A DNA stretch of 37,321 nt from Bacteroidales bacterium (GCA_009774765.1 VSOK01000027.1:1-37321); one strand, 5' to 3'; positions 23,084 through 32,431 are shown, counted from the first letter of the stretch. Numbers and translations are program-made. The notes: generated by a model from the sequence alone, not told the origin.

Positions 23084-25909
23084 ATGTTGAGAAGACTTTT
23101 GCCGGCGGTAGTCGGTCTTGTATTGATTTCTGTCATTTCCGGGGCGCAGAACGTGTCCCGGAATGATTGTATTATACCTCAGGACGGAATTATAGAAAAC
23201 AGGCTGGACAACGGGCTGAGCTATGTCGTCGCGCATAACGGTTCGCCTTCAAGGATGATAGAGTGCCGTCTGATTTTCAAGGCCGGTTCGATGCTGGAGG
23301 ATGAAAGCAACCGCGGGGCGGCCCATTTTCTTGAGCACATGGCTTTCGGAGGGACCAGGCATTTCCCGAAAAGGGAGCTGGTGGATTATCTTGAATCCCT
23401 CGGTGCACAGTATGGTATAAGCATAAATGCGTTTACAGGGTATGACAGGACCATATATATGTTCTCCATACCGTCCGATGACATTGCAAATCTTGACAAG
23501 GCCCTGCTTATATTGAAAGACTGGCTTGTTGACATCACGATTGATCCGAAGAAAGTGGAAGGGGAGAAAGGTATCATTCTGGAGGAGCTCAGAGGATATG
23601 ATGTCGGAGATGAATTCTATGACCTGAAAATAGGGAACGGCAAATACGGCGAGGGTATTCCGCTCGGTACGGCTGAGGACATATCTTCGATGACTCCCAA
23701 AAAGTTGAAGGATTTTCACCGTAAATGGTACACTCTCGGTCAGGCTACCGTCGCGGTCGTCGGCGATATCGATACTGAGGACGCGCAGCGCAGGATAAGG
23801 AAAGTGCTCGGTCCTCTGAAACCGACTTCTTCTCCTGAATATCGGGATTATCCGCTTACATACGCAAAAGGTTCTTCTGTGAAATGTGTAGACGACACTC
23901 TTTCCAGGAGAATATCGTTTGAAATGATGATACCTCACAAGGCCGTGATGAAAAGGACTTTGGGGGATGCCTTGCTTGCGGAGCGAAGCCGGATGCTTAT
24001 ACAGGCTATATCCAACCGTCTGTACAAGTCCGGTAAATCGGCGTCTGTCTCCAACTCGTGGTATCTTGCCGACAAGGAACATTTTGTCATCTCCGTATCA
24101 GGAGGTACGGAAGAGGCCGTGGAGGAAGATTTTGTGGAGACTGTAGCTGAACTGTACCGTCTTGCCGATGAAGGGTTCTGCGAAGGTGAGATGGATATTG
24201 TCCGCAGCAGGTCCGTGGACCATATAGGAGGCCGCCGTGGACAGAACTCGTATGTCATTTGTGACGACATTGCCGAAACCGCAATTCTTGATGACAGAAA
24301 TGTGACTGATCCTGAGCAGTGTGAGTTCCTGTGCGCGGAAGTGCTTGCGACCTCTTCTTCCGACCTTCAGATGATTCTCAATGCTTGGCTTGAGGCGGCT
24401 GAGGACACACGTCTGGTCGCATACAGGTTCAACTCCAATATGTCATCAGCGTTGACAGTAGCCGATGCCGACAGACTCTGGAATACGGGCAAATGTACGG
24501 AATGTGACCATTATGCTTTTGTGGAGGAGCGTGATGATGAGCCTGAAAGCTCTGTTGAAATCCCGGACTTCCTTGTACAGGAAAGGGAATTTGACGGCAA
24601 TATGATAACGTCAAGGATATATTATCCTAATATAGGAGTTACGAGCGTATATCTGGACAATGGTTTCCGGTTTGTCCTGAGGCCTACGGAAGACGAGGAA
24701 AACAAGATTCAGATGCAGCTTTTCGCTCCGGGAGGACTTTCACGTATTCCGGAAGATGATTTTCCTCTGTATGACGGTCTTGCCAGCCACATGGAGGCGG
24801 CAGGCATAGAGAAGATGGAAGATGATGACTACTTTGAGATGCTTATGGAGAATGAAGTCGGCATCATCCTGGCGATGGAGACCTACTGGCACGGTATGAT
24901 CGCTTCCGCCCCTTCCGGGTCGGTGCGTCTGCTGATGAATGTCATGAAGGAACGTATGCTAAGGCCGAGGCTTGATTATGAGTCTTTTGACTCCATCAGG
25001 GAAAGCGAACTGGAGGAATATGAACAGGATAACGAATCCTACCTTTCCCTTCTTTTGAAAAACGATGTCCAGAGGCAGCTGAATATGCGGATAGACAGTC
25101 TGATGGGAAATCTGATTTACGGGCGTCGTACCCAGGCTACCGTAGAGGACCTCAAGAGAAAGAATCTTGATATGGTCGCTTCCGTATATAAGGAGCTTTT
25201 TGCAAATCCGGACGGTATGACCTGTGTGATATGCGGAGACTTTGATGTCGAGGACATTATCCGTGAAGCGGTGCCTGTATTCGGAGACATGTCCAGAGGT
25301 CCGGAGCCTAACCGTATGGGACCGTCGCATTTCTCTTTGCCTGAGACTACAAGGCATATAGAGTACCCGAATGCCAACGAGACCCAGACGATGTTTGATT
25401 ATATCCGGTTCGGACAATATGAGCCGTCCTTGCGTTCCGGTCTGAAGCTCAAGCTGATGAACAATCTTATCAGGAACCGTCTCCTGACAGTGCTCCGAGA
25501 ACAGGAGTCTCTTGTATATTCCCCGTATGCATCCCTTTATTATACGGCAAATCCGGACAGGATTTTCTATATCGATATAAATGCTTCCGTAGACAGGAAG
25601 AATACTGCCAGAGTGCACGGTATGCTTGACGCAATAATAGATGACCTGCAGAAGAACAGGGTTTCGGAAAAGGAACTGAATACTCTGAAGCGTATCTTTA
25701 TTGTAAACAAAAGGAATCATCTTGAAGAGGACTCTACGGCCAACTGGAAGACATATCTTGTCGGCCAGATGAAAAACGATGAGACTTTGCTCGAGCTGGA
25801 TATGTATGAAGAGGTGCTTGACAGTATAACTCCTGATGAGCTTCGTGCGGAATTCTGCAGATGTTTTGATACCGACAGATATATGATTCTGTCTTTGGGT
25901 GATTTTTAG
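23084..25909 (+). CDS. Exported M16-family zinc metalloprotease (PqqL/insulinase-like)
   Basis: This 941-residue protease starts with a signal peptide (MLRRLLPAVVGLVLISVISG, cleaved near GAQ). The inverted zinc motif HFLEH is at 81-85 (H81, E84, H85), with the downstream glutamates E161 and E168 in EKGIILEE as further ligand candidates. The N-terminal M16 half is active-type; the C-terminal half (from about 520, VYLDNGFRFVLRP) lacks HxxEH, as usual for the non-catalytic half. M16 enzymes of this architecture degrade peptides inside a closed chamber, probably in the periplasm. It lies 40 bases after the lipoprotein gene and 21 before ChaN. E. coli PqqL is an M16 protease linked to uptake and cleavage of an imported protein for iron, a useful parallel. 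Confidence 0.93.
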   Translation: MLRRLLPAVVGLVLISVISGAQNVSRNDCIIPQDGIIENRLDNGLSYVVAHNGSPSRMIECRLIFKAGSMLEDESNRGAAHFLEHMAFGGTRHFPKRELVDYLESLGAQYGISINAFTGYDRTIYMFSIPSDDIANLDKALLILKDWLVDITIDPKKVEGEKGIILEELRGYDVGDEFYDLKIGNGKYGEGIPLGTAEDISSMTPKKLKDFHRKWYTLGQATVAVVGDIDTEDAQRRIRKVLGPLKPTSSPEYRDYPLTYAKGSSVKCVDDTLSRRISFEMMIPHKAVMKRTLGDALLAERSRMLIQAISNRLYKSGKSASVSNSWYLADKEHFVISVSGGTEEAVEEDFVETVAELYRLADEGFCEGEMDIVRSRSVDHIGGRRGQNSYVICDDIAETAILDDRNVTDPEQCEFLCAEVLATSSSDLQMILNAWLEAAEDTRLVAYRFNSNMSSALTVADADRLWNTGKCTECDHYAFVEERDDEPESSVEIPDFLVQEREFDGNMITSRIYYPNIGVTSVYLDNGFRFVLRPTEDEENKIQMQLFAPGGLSRIPEDDFPLYDGLASHMEAAGIEKMEDDDYFEMLMENEVGIILAMETYWHGMIASAPSGSVRLLMNVMKERMLRPRLDYESFDSIRESELEEYEQDNESYLSLLLKNDVQRQLNMRIDSLMGNLIYGRRTQATVEDLKRKNLDMVASVYKELFANPDGMTCVICGDFDVEDIIREAVPVFGDMSRGPEPNRMGPSHFSLPETTRHIEYPNANETQTMFDYIRFGQYEPSLRSGLKLKLMNNLIRNRLLTVLREQESLVYSPYASLYYTANPDRIFYIDINASVDRKNTARVHGMLDAIIDDLQKNRVSEKELNTLKRIFIVNKRNHLEEDSTANWKTYLVGQMKNDETLLELDMYEEVLDSITPDELRAEFCRCFDTDRYMILSLGDF

Positions 25910-25930
25910 CAACAGTTTAAGATTTTTGAT

Positions 25931-26824
25931 ATGAAATGGAATTTGATGAAGTTCATTCCGGCTGTGCTGGTATTGGTGCTGTCTTCGTGCTGGACAGGGA
26001 GCAATGTATCCGGTGACATTCCGGCATACAGGATTTTTACTTCTGAAGGCAAAGGGACTGACTATGCCGCAATGATTGAATGCCTTGCCGGAGCGGAAGT
26101 CATATTTATCGGTGAGACGCACAACTGCCCGATTGCGCACTGGATGGAGTTTGAGATAACAAAGGCTCTGTATCATATTGATTCCGCCGGACTTGTGCTC
26201 GGTGCTGAGATGTTTGAGACAGACGACCAGCATCTTGTGGATGCGTATCTTTCCCGTGAAATCACTTCAGATGAATTTGAGGAAAAGGCGCGCCTGTGGG
26301 ACAATTACTGGACTGATTATTATCCTCTTCTGTTTTTTGCAAAGGACAACGGTCTTGAATTCGTTGCCACCAACGTGCCCCGCAGATATGCCGCATACGT
26401 GAAGGACAACGGTCTGGAGGCCCTGGATTCGCTTCCGGAGGAAGACAAACAGTTCATCGCCCCTCTTCCGATTGATTTTGAATATGATGAAGAGACGGAC
26501 GAGATGTTCTCGCTTATGAGGATGATGATGGGAGATGAAGGGCAGGGCAGGAGCCATTATGCCGAGGCGCAGGCTGTCAAGGATGCCACTATGGCCTGGT
26601 CGATTGCCTGCAGCTTTGACCGCCGTTTTATTCATTATAACGGGAATTTCCATTCAGATATGCGTGGAGGTATAATCCCTTATCTTGAAAAATATCTTCC
26701 TGGAAAGAAGATCGTTACAGTATGCTGCGCACGACAGGATGAAATCATTTCGCTTGACGAAGAAAACCTCGGGCGTGCGGATTTTATAATATGCGTTCCT
26801 ACCGATATGACGATGACTTTTTGA
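25931..26824 (+). CDS. ChaN-like haem-binding lipoprotein (PF04187)
   Basis: This 297-residue lipoprotein has its lipobox in LVLSSC (Cys 20). The ChaN/Cofac_haem_bdg core is clear: VIFIGETHNCPIAHW, LVLGAEMFETDDQHLVDAYL, ARLWDNYWTDYYPLLFFAK, and later YAEAQAVKDATMAWSIA and FIHYNGNFHSDMRGGI. Campylobacter ChaN binds haem as a stacked pair between two monomers and is iron-regulated. By analogy this protein may hold haem released at the cell surface or in the periplasm. It is the last gene of the SusC/SusD/lipoprotein/M16 series. The pairing with a protease suggests digestion of haemoproteins, which is inference. Confidence 0.92.
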   Translation: MKWNLMKFIPAVLVLVLSSCWTGSNVSGDIPAYRIFTSEGKGTDYAAMIECLAGAEVIFIGETHNCPIAHWMEFEITKALYHIDSAGLVLGAEMFETDDQHLVDAYLSREITSDEFEEKARLWDNYWTDYYPLLFFAKDNGLEFVATNVPRRYAAYVKDNGLEALDSLPEEDKQFIAPLPIDFEYDEETDEMFSLMRMMMGDEGQGRSHYAEAQAVKDATMAWSIACSFDRRFIHYNGNFHSDMRGGIIPYLEKYLPGKKIVTVCCARQDEIISLDEENLGRADFIICVPTDMTMTF

Positions 26825-26852
26825 TTGATAAGCAAATAGCTTGTTATAATAC

Positions 26853-26882
26853 TTGCTATTATATAAAAAACCATTATATTTG
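26853..26882 (+). promoter_or_regulatory. Promoter of the outer-membrane beta-barrel gene
   Basis: TTG at 26853-26855, a 19-base spacer and TATATTTG at 26875-26882 match the Bacteroidetes consensus. The predicted start near 26886 leaves a leader of about 39 bases before ATG 26925. The -7 box is the outer end of a perfect palindrome. Confidence 0.7.
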
Positions 26883-26916
26883 CAGTGTGTTAGTATTGTA
26901 ACACACTGCAAATATA
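26875..26916. repeat. Perfect palindrome, 18-bp arms and 6-base centre, over the promoter
   Basis: TATATTTGCAGTGTGTTA at 26875-26892 is the exact reverse complement of 26899-26916, around GTATTG. The left arm includes the -7 box and transcription start; the right arm lies in the leader. This placement suits an operator for a dimeric regulator, or a leader hairpin GTGTTA/TAACAC. Confidence 0.85.
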
Positions 26917-26924
26917 ATTTTATA

Positions 26925-29450
26925 ATGAATCGGATTCTGTTTCTTCTATCTGCCGTGTTGTCCGTATGCAGCGTTGCGGCTCAAAATTATTCTTCTGTCA
27001 AGGGCGCGGTGTTTTCTGAATCTGGAGGTGACGCTCTTCAATATGTAACCGTGGCTGTAATGGACACTTCAGGCAGGGTCATAGGAGGCGCGACGACAGA
27101 TTCCCTGGGTATGTATTCCATAAGTGTTTCCGGTAATACGTCGGAAAGCCGTCTTCTGGTGTCCTTTGTCGGGTATGTTGAGCAGGATCATCCGCTGTCA
27201 GATATGGTTGAGACATCATCCGGAGGAACGGCTGTACTCAAGGACATATTCCTTAAGGATGATGCACAGATGCTTGCAGGTGCTGTCGTGTCCGACAAAC
27301 GCCAGCTCCTTGAACACCATTTTGACAGGATTGTGCTCAATGTCTCCGAGCTTGCTGTGGCAAGGACCGGCAATGCCCTTGATGTGCTGAAAAGTTCTCC
27401 GGGCGTGACGGTCGACAAGGACGGCAATATAAAGCTCAACGGGCAGACAGTCTCAGTGTGGATAGACGGACGCCCCTCCCAGATGTCCGGGAAAGATCTT
27501 GAGGCCTATCTTCAGGGCAGTACAGGAGATGCGATAGAGAAAGTTGAACTTATCAGCAACCCTTCAGCGAAATATGATGCCGAGGGCAGCGGTGGAATCA
27601 TAAATATAAAGACAAAGAAAGGCTTTATGAAAGGGCTGAACGGTTCGGTGAGGCTGGCTGCAGGAGTTCATTTCCTTCCCAAGGCCAGCTGGGAAGGTTC
27701 TATTTCGGCGAATCTGATGTACAAGACGGACAAGACCAGCACGGCGTTCAGCTATTCTCCCGGATATTGGGGAGATTATGACGGTAATTCCGAGCAGAAA
27801 CGCTACGGGGATGACTATTCGAGTTTTCAGGAGACCGGCTCTTTTACAAGAGGAGATTATATGGGACATAATATCTCCCTTGGCAATGACTGGAAGATTT
27901 CCCGGAAGGATGTTTTGGGAGTAAATTTCAGGGTGAGTCTCTCTGATAACCGCTCAAAGGTACTGCCTGGGGCTATGGTAACCGATTACCGCAATTACGG
28001 TACTGGAGACCAGTATATATGGTCTGTGCTCAACGGTATGTCCTCAGACAGCTCGAAAGGTGAACGGTATTCCCTGAACCTGAATTATACAAGGACGTTT
28101 GACGAGTCCAAGGCCCAGGAGCTGACCATCAATGCCGATTACAACCGGAATATGACAGACGGGTTCTCTATGCAGAAGAACGTATATGACAAGGAACTGT
28201 CGTCTCCTGATGCGGAGGGACTGAAGAATTACGGTTTCCGTGACGGTACGTTAAGAATCCTTGACCTCTATTCCTTCAAAGCCGACTATTCCCAGAATTT
28301 CTGGAAAGAGACCGGACGTATAGAGGCCGGAGTCAAGGCGGCTGTGTCTGATACGCGCAACAGGTTCAGCAGATTTGACTATATTCCGGAAACGTTGGAT
28401 GACCTGTCGGAATACCCTTCCGAACGCAATGACTTCACGTATGATGAGCAGGTGTATGCAGCATATTTCAATGTGGCCAAGCAGTTCTCGGAAAAATGGA
28501 ATGCTCAGATCGGTGTTCGCGGAGAATATACCGTCCAGCAGGGGGACTGGATGACAGGGATTCCTGCTGATGGGGCGGACTCCGGCAGCACGAAGACATA
28601 TAAGGATTATTTTGACGCTTTCCCGAGTGCGTATGTCTGCTATATGCCATCTCAGAAGGCTATACTGACGGCGAATTACTCATACAGGCTCAGCAGGCCG
28701 AAATATTGGCAGATGAATCCTTTCAGAAGCTATATGAACGCGACTACATATAGTCAGGGAAATCCTCTTCTTCTTCCGTCCTACAGCCATAATGTGTCGT
28801 TGTCGGCTGTGCTGTTCAGCAGGCTGACCCTTACGGCCGGATATTCGCACAACAGGAACTACAGTGATATGCAGGTGCCTGTGCTTGACAGGGAGAACGG
28901 AATGATGGGATTGATTTATGCCAATGCCGGTGTCCAGCAGTATGTCTTTGGGGCGGTGTCCCTTTCCGAGCTGCCTCTTACCAAATGGTGGAACCTGACT
29001 TTGAATGCGAATTACAGCTATGTGATGTTCAATGCCTATTCTGGCATAGCTGAAGGTATCGGAGGCAATCTGGACAACAGGGGAGGACAGTTCTCCGGCT
29101 TTTTCAGCACTACGTTCTTTCTTCCGGAGTCGTTCAAGATCAGTCTTGACGGATGGGGCGTTACATCGCAGACAGCAGGATACTACAGGTTCAATCCTAT
29201 GATGTCCCTCAACTTCAATGTGGAGAAGACATTTCTTGACGGGGATGCGACGCTTGCGCTGCGTGTGAATGATTTCGCAAATACGATGAAATTCCGTATG
29301 AATCTTGATACGGACGGCATCAGGACATATTCTCTGCGCAACGGCTATGGCAAAATTGGCCTTACAATGTCTTTTACCTGGCGTTTCGGGAAGTCCTCAG
29401 GGAATTCCAGACGAAATGTAGGCTCTCTTGAAGAGGATTCAAGGATGTAG
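26925..29450 (+). CDS. Outer-membrane beta-barrel family protein (TonB-receptor-like)
   Basis: This 841-residue outer-membrane protein has a signal peptide (MNRILFLLSAVLSVCSVAAQ). It continues with a carboxypeptidase-regulatory-like domain (VKGAVFSESGGDALQYVTVA), a plug-like region (LDVLKSSPGVTVDKDGNIKL, VSVWIDGRPSQMSGKDLEAY, GSGGIINIKTKKG) and a barrel of the OMP_b-brl_3 type (PF14905). These proteins resemble TonB-dependent receptors without a SusD partner; cargo is unknown. ATG at 26925 is chosen over an earlier in-frame start because the signal peptide begins there and the promoter palindrome lies directly upstream. It is separate from, but co-directional with, the SusC/M16/ChaN locus. 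Its stop is one base from that of the convergent exonuclease gene. Confidence 0.92.
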   Translation: MNRILFLLSAVLSVCSVAAQNYSSVKGAVFSESGGDALQYVTVAVMDTSGRVIGGATTDSLGMYSISVSGNTSESRLLVSFVGYVEQDHPLSDMVETSSGGTAVLKDIFLKDDAQMLAGAVVSDKRQLLEHHFDRIVLNVSELAVARTGNALDVLKSSPGVTVDKDGNIKLNGQTVSVWIDGRPSQMSGKDLEAYLQGSTGDAIEKVELISNPSAKYDAEGSGGIINIKTKKGFMKGLNGSVRLAAGVHFLPKASWEGSISANLMYKTDKTSTAFSYSPGYWGDYDGNSEQKRYGDDYSSFQETGSFTRGDYMGHNISLGNDWKISRKDVLGVNFRVSLSDNRSKVLPGAMVTDYRNYGTGDQYIWSVLNGMSSDSSKGERYSLNLNYTRTFDESKAQELTINADYNRNMTDGFSMQKNVYDKELSSPDAEGLKNYGFRDGTLRILDLYSFKADYSQNFWKETGRIEAGVKAAVSDTRNRFSRFDYIPETLDDLSEYPSERNDFTYDEQVYAAYFNVAKQFSEKWNAQIGVRGEYTVQQGDWMTGIPADGADSGSTKTYKDYFDAFPSAYVCYMPSQKAILTANYSYRLSRPKYWQMNPFRSYMNATTYSQGNPLLLPSYSHNVSLSAVLFSRLTLTAGYSHNRNYSDMQVPVLDRENGMMGLIYANAGVQQYVFGAVSLSELPLTKWWNLTLNANYSYVMFNAYSGIAEGIGGNLDNRGGQFSGFFSTTFFLPESFKISLDGWGVTSQTAGYYRFNPMMSLNFNVEKTFLDGDATLALRVNDFANTMKFRMNLDTDGIRTYSLRNGYGKIGLTMSFTWRFGKSSGNSRRNVGSLEEDSRM

Positions 29451-29451
29451 A

Positions 29452-30207
29452 TTATCCGATGACCAGCTCTACCGGACAGTGGTCCGAGCCATATATTTCA
29501 GTGTGGATTTTTGCTTCACGGATACGCTCTTCCAGGGAGTCTGATACAATGAAATAATCGATACGCCATCCGGTATTCCTCTCGCGCGAACGGAATCTGT
29601 ATGACCACCAGGAATAGATGTCCTTTGTGTCCGGATAGAGATGCCTGAAGGTGTCGATGAATCCTTCGGACAGCAGCTCTGTCATCTTGCCGCGCTCCTC
29701 ATCGGTGAATCCCGCATTCCTTCTGTTTGTCTTCGGGTTCTTTATGTCTATTTCCTGATGCGCCACATTCAAGTCTCCGCAGACGATTACTCCTTTCTTT
29801 GCGGCAAGTCCGGTGAGATATGTCCTGAAGTCATCTTCCCAGCGCATCCTGTAGTCGAGCCTGGCAAGCTCTTCCTGAGAATTTGGCGTGTACACGCATA
29901 CAAGATAGAACTCCGGCATTTCAAGGGTTATGACTCTGCCTTCGTGGTCGTGTTCGTCCACTCCTATTCCGTAGCTGACGGATATGGGCTGGTGTTTTGT
30001 AAAGACGGCAGTTCCCGAGTATCCTTTCCTGTCCGCATAATTCCAGTATGACATATAACCTTCAAACTCAAGGTCAAGCTGGCCGGCCTGCATCTTCGTC
30101 TCCTGCAGACAGAAGAAATCCGCATCCAGCTCTTTGAATATTTCCGTAAACCCTTTTCCGCAGACTGCCCTGAGCCCGTTCACGTTCCACGAGATAAACT
30201 TCATCAT
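29452..30207 (-). CDS. xth: Exodeoxyribonuclease III
   Basis: This 251-residue member of the Xth/APE1 family should cleave at abasic sites and digest 3' ends during base-excision repair. Conserved blocks are present in order: KFISWNVNGLRA (metal-side Asn), FFCLQETKMQ (Glu 36, metal ligand), GYSGTAVFTKH, VCGDLNVAHQEID, the tail FRSRERNTGWRIDYFIVSDS and SDHCPVELVIG with the catalytic His. Length is normal. MMK at the start leaves two possible ATGs one codon apart. It follows cysS on the same strand by 48 bases. Confidence 0.97.
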   Translation of the reverse strand: MMKFISWNVNGLRAVCGKGFTEIFKELDADFFCLQETKMQAGQLDLEFEGYMSYWNYADRKGYSGTAVFTKHQPISVSYGIGVDEHDHEGRVITLEMPEFYLVCVYTPNSQEELARLDYRMRWEDDFRTYLTGLAAKKGVIVCGDLNVAHQEIDIKNPKTNRRNAGFTDEERGKMTELLSEGFIDTFRHLYPDTKDIYSWWSYRFRSRERNTGWRIDYFIVSDSLEERIREAKIHTEIYGSDHCPVELVIG

Positions 30208-30255
30208 AGCTTGTGTCTGATTTTTCCGAGAATTTTGAATCTGATTGTCTGAAAT

Positions 30256-31788
30256 TTATTCAATATTCCATTCAGTACCGTCCTTGGTGTCTTTGATCTG
30301 TATTCCGATGGCTTTCAGGTCATCTCTTATTTTGTCCGATGCAGCCCAGTCCTTCGCCGCTTTTGCCGCCTTGCGCTGCTCCAGTACCATCCCGACAAGT
30401 CCGTCGATGATTTTCCCGGCTTTGCCGCCTTCACCTTCTTCATCGCGCAGGCCGAGCACTCCGAATACGATATTGTCAAACAGTTCCGTCAGGGTGTTGA
30501 GGTCATCCTTGCTGAGTGAGATCTTCTTGTCTTTTGCGGAATTTATGATGCGTACGGCCTCGAATATATAAGAAAGGGCGACAGGGGTGTTGAGGTCATC
30601 GCTGAGAGCCCCGTAAACATTGTCGAATATGTCTTTTATTTCCTGTGAGGTGGCTCCGCATCCGTCAGGTGCTGTCGAGCTCAGGAACTCTCCGTATGCC
30701 AGTCCGGCCGCCTTGTAGTCTGCCCCGGTCATTTCACGCAGGTCTTTTGCTGCCTGCATTACCCTTTTCAGTCCCTTCTCCGCTGCCTGGAGAGCCTCAT
30801 TGCTGAAGTCAAGAGTACTGCGGTAGTGGGCCTGCAGGATGAAGAACCGTATGGTCATCGGACTGTATGCCTGCTCCAGCAGCTGATGGCTTCCGGTAAA
30901 CAGTTCTTCAAGCGTGATGAAGTTGCCCAGTGACTTGCCCATCTTCTTGCCGTTGATGGTGATCATATTGTTGTGCATCCAGTAGTGGACACCGCCAGTG
31001 CCGCGCGAAGCCGTGTTCTGCGCAAGTTCGCATTCGTGGTGAGGGAACATCAGGTCCATTCCTCCGCCGTGGATGTCGAATTCCTTTCCCAGATATTTTT
31101 CACTCATAGCGGAACATTCGAGATGCCATCCCGGGAATCCGTCGCTCCACGGTGAAGGCCATCTCATGATATGCTCGGGAGATGCTTTCTTCCATAGCGC
31201 GAAATCGTATGAAGCGTGCTTGTCCTCCTGTCCGTCAAGTTCTCTCGTGCCTCCTATCATATCATCGAGCACACGGCCGGAAAGGACACCGTATTCGTGG
31301 TCGCCATTGTATTTCTGCACATCGAAATATATGGAACCGTTGCTTTCGTATGCGTATCCGGCATCAAGAATCTTCTTTACGAGCGCGATCTGCTCGATAA
31401 TGTGCCCTGATGCACGCGGCTCGATCGAAGGGGGAGCCACATTGAGCGCGCGCATGGCCTCGTGGTAGCGCAGGGTGTATTCCTGCACGACCTCCATCGG
31501 TTCAAGCTGCTCGAGACGTGCTTTCTTTGCTATCTTGTCTTCCCCCTCATCGGCATCGTGCTCAAGATGCCCCACATCTGTGATGTTCCTGACATAGCGC
31601 ACCTTATAACCGAGATGCCTGAGATATTTCACGAGTACGTCGTATGTGACCCCTGGTCTTGCGTGTCCCAGATGTGCGTCTCCGTAGACTGTCGGACCGC
31701 ATACGTAGAGTCCTATATGTCCCGGATTGATCGGTTTCAACAATTCTTTTTTGCGTGAAAGCGTATTGGTTATATATAAATCTCTCAT
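30256..31788 (-). CDS. cysS: Cysteinyl-tRNA synthetase
   Basis: This 510-residue class I synthetase charges tRNA-Cys. The HIGH motif is HLGH (39-42) and the KMSKS motif reads KMGKS (282-286). Zinc ligands correspond to C30, C225, H250 and E254, with the 25- and 4-residue spacings of the E. coli enzyme. The DALR-type helical domain and a C-terminal anticodon region (AASDKIRDDLKAIGIQIKDT) complete it. It is slightly longer than the E. coli enzyme (461), mostly in the C-terminal third. A TATCTTCG element at 31836-31829 is a weak promoter candidate. It is divergent from purE. Confidence 0.97.
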   Translation of the reverse strand: MRDLYITNTLSRKKELLKPINPGHIGLYVCGPTVYGDAHLGHARPGVTYDVLVKYLRHLGYKVRYVRNITDVGHLEHDADEGEDKIAKKARLEQLEPMEVVQEYTLRYHEAMRALNVAPPSIEPRASGHIIEQIALVKKILDAGYAYESNGSIYFDVQKYNGDHEYGVLSGRVLDDMIGGTRELDGQEDKHASYDFALWKKASPEHIMRWPSPWSDGFPGWHLECSAMSEKYLGKEFDIHGGGMDLMFPHHECELAQNTASRGTGGVHYWMHNNMITINGKKMGKSLGNFITLEELFTGSHQLLEQAYSPMTIRFFILQAHYRSTLDFSNEALQAAEKGLKRVMQAAKDLREMTGADYKAAGLAYGEFLSSTAPDGCGATSQEIKDIFDNVYGALSDDLNTPVALSYIFEAVRIINSAKDKKISLSKDDLNTLTELFDNIVFGVLGLRDEEGEGGKAGKIIDGLVGMVLEQRKAAKAAKDWAASDKIRDDLKAIGIQIKDTKDGTEWNIE

Positions 31789-31890
31789 AACAATGGTGTT
31801 TCAATAATGTTGTCCACAAAACTCTGCGAAGATAGGCATTTTCACAGGGTGATTAAAATTTTTCGGCAAAAAAATAAACTGTTTCCTGTA

Positions 31891-31921
31891 TTTGGGAACA
31901 AGGAAAATTTGACTACCTTTG
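31891..31921 (+). promoter_or_regulatory. Promoter of purE
   Basis: TTTG at 31891-31894, exactly 19 bases, then TACCTTTG at 31914-31921 fit the Bacteroidetes consensus fully. Predicted start is near 31926 with a leader of about 38 bases. This also decides the purE start at 31964 against 31919, which would lie inside the promoter. Confidence 0.8.
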
Positions 31922-31963
31922 CCGGTGCTTTTATCAGGGGTCAATACTCATTCTAAAGTATAT

Positions 31964-32431
31964 ATGAAAGTTGCAATTCTTATGGGTTCCACCAGCGACT
32001 ACGATGTGATGTCCGCAGCGGTGGAAACGCTTGACGCTTTTGGCGTTCCTTATGAAAAGCGCGTCATCAGCGCGCACAGAACACCGGATCTTATGTATGA
32101 ATATGCAAAATCCGCAAAATCCAATGGCATTGATGTCATTATTGCCGGAGCTGGCGGAGCGGCCCATGTGGCCGGTGTCATAGCAGGAATGACGACAGTT
32201 CCTGTCATCGGGGTTCCTATCAGGACGCAGATGATGGGAGGACTTGACTCTCTTCTTTCAATAGTGCAGATGCCGGGCGGAATACCGGTTGCGACGGTTG
32301 CCGTCAACGGGGCGAAGAATGCCGCTCTTCTTGCGGTGGAGATGCTTGCGATAAGGGATGAGCTTCTGACGTCCAAGCTTGAGGAGTTCAAGAGGATGCA
32401 GACTCAGAAAGTGCTTGACGCGCAGATATGA
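31964..32431 (+). CDS. purE: N5-carboxyaminoimidazole ribonucleotide mutase
   Basis: This 155-residue PurE converts N5-CAIR to CAIR in purine biosynthesis. Diagnostic blocks are MGSTSDYDVM, VISAHRTPDLMYEYAKSA, the glycine-rich IIAGAGGAAHVAGVIAGMTT and VPVIGVPI, then SLLSIVQMPGGIPVATVAVN. Size and the SAHRTP motif suit a class I (bacterial mutase) enzyme. It opens the purE-purL-purC-purF cluster. A 143-base gap with two hairpins separates it from purL, and no PurK gene is seen in the window. Confidence 0.97.
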   Translation: MKVAILMGSTSDYDVMSAAVETLDAFGVPYEKRVISAHRTPDLMYEYAKSAKSNGIDVIIAGAGGAAHVAGVIAGMTTVPVIGVPIRTQMMGGLDSLLSIVQMPGGIPVATVAVNGAKNAALLAVEMLAIRDELLTSKLEEFKRMQTQKVLDAQI

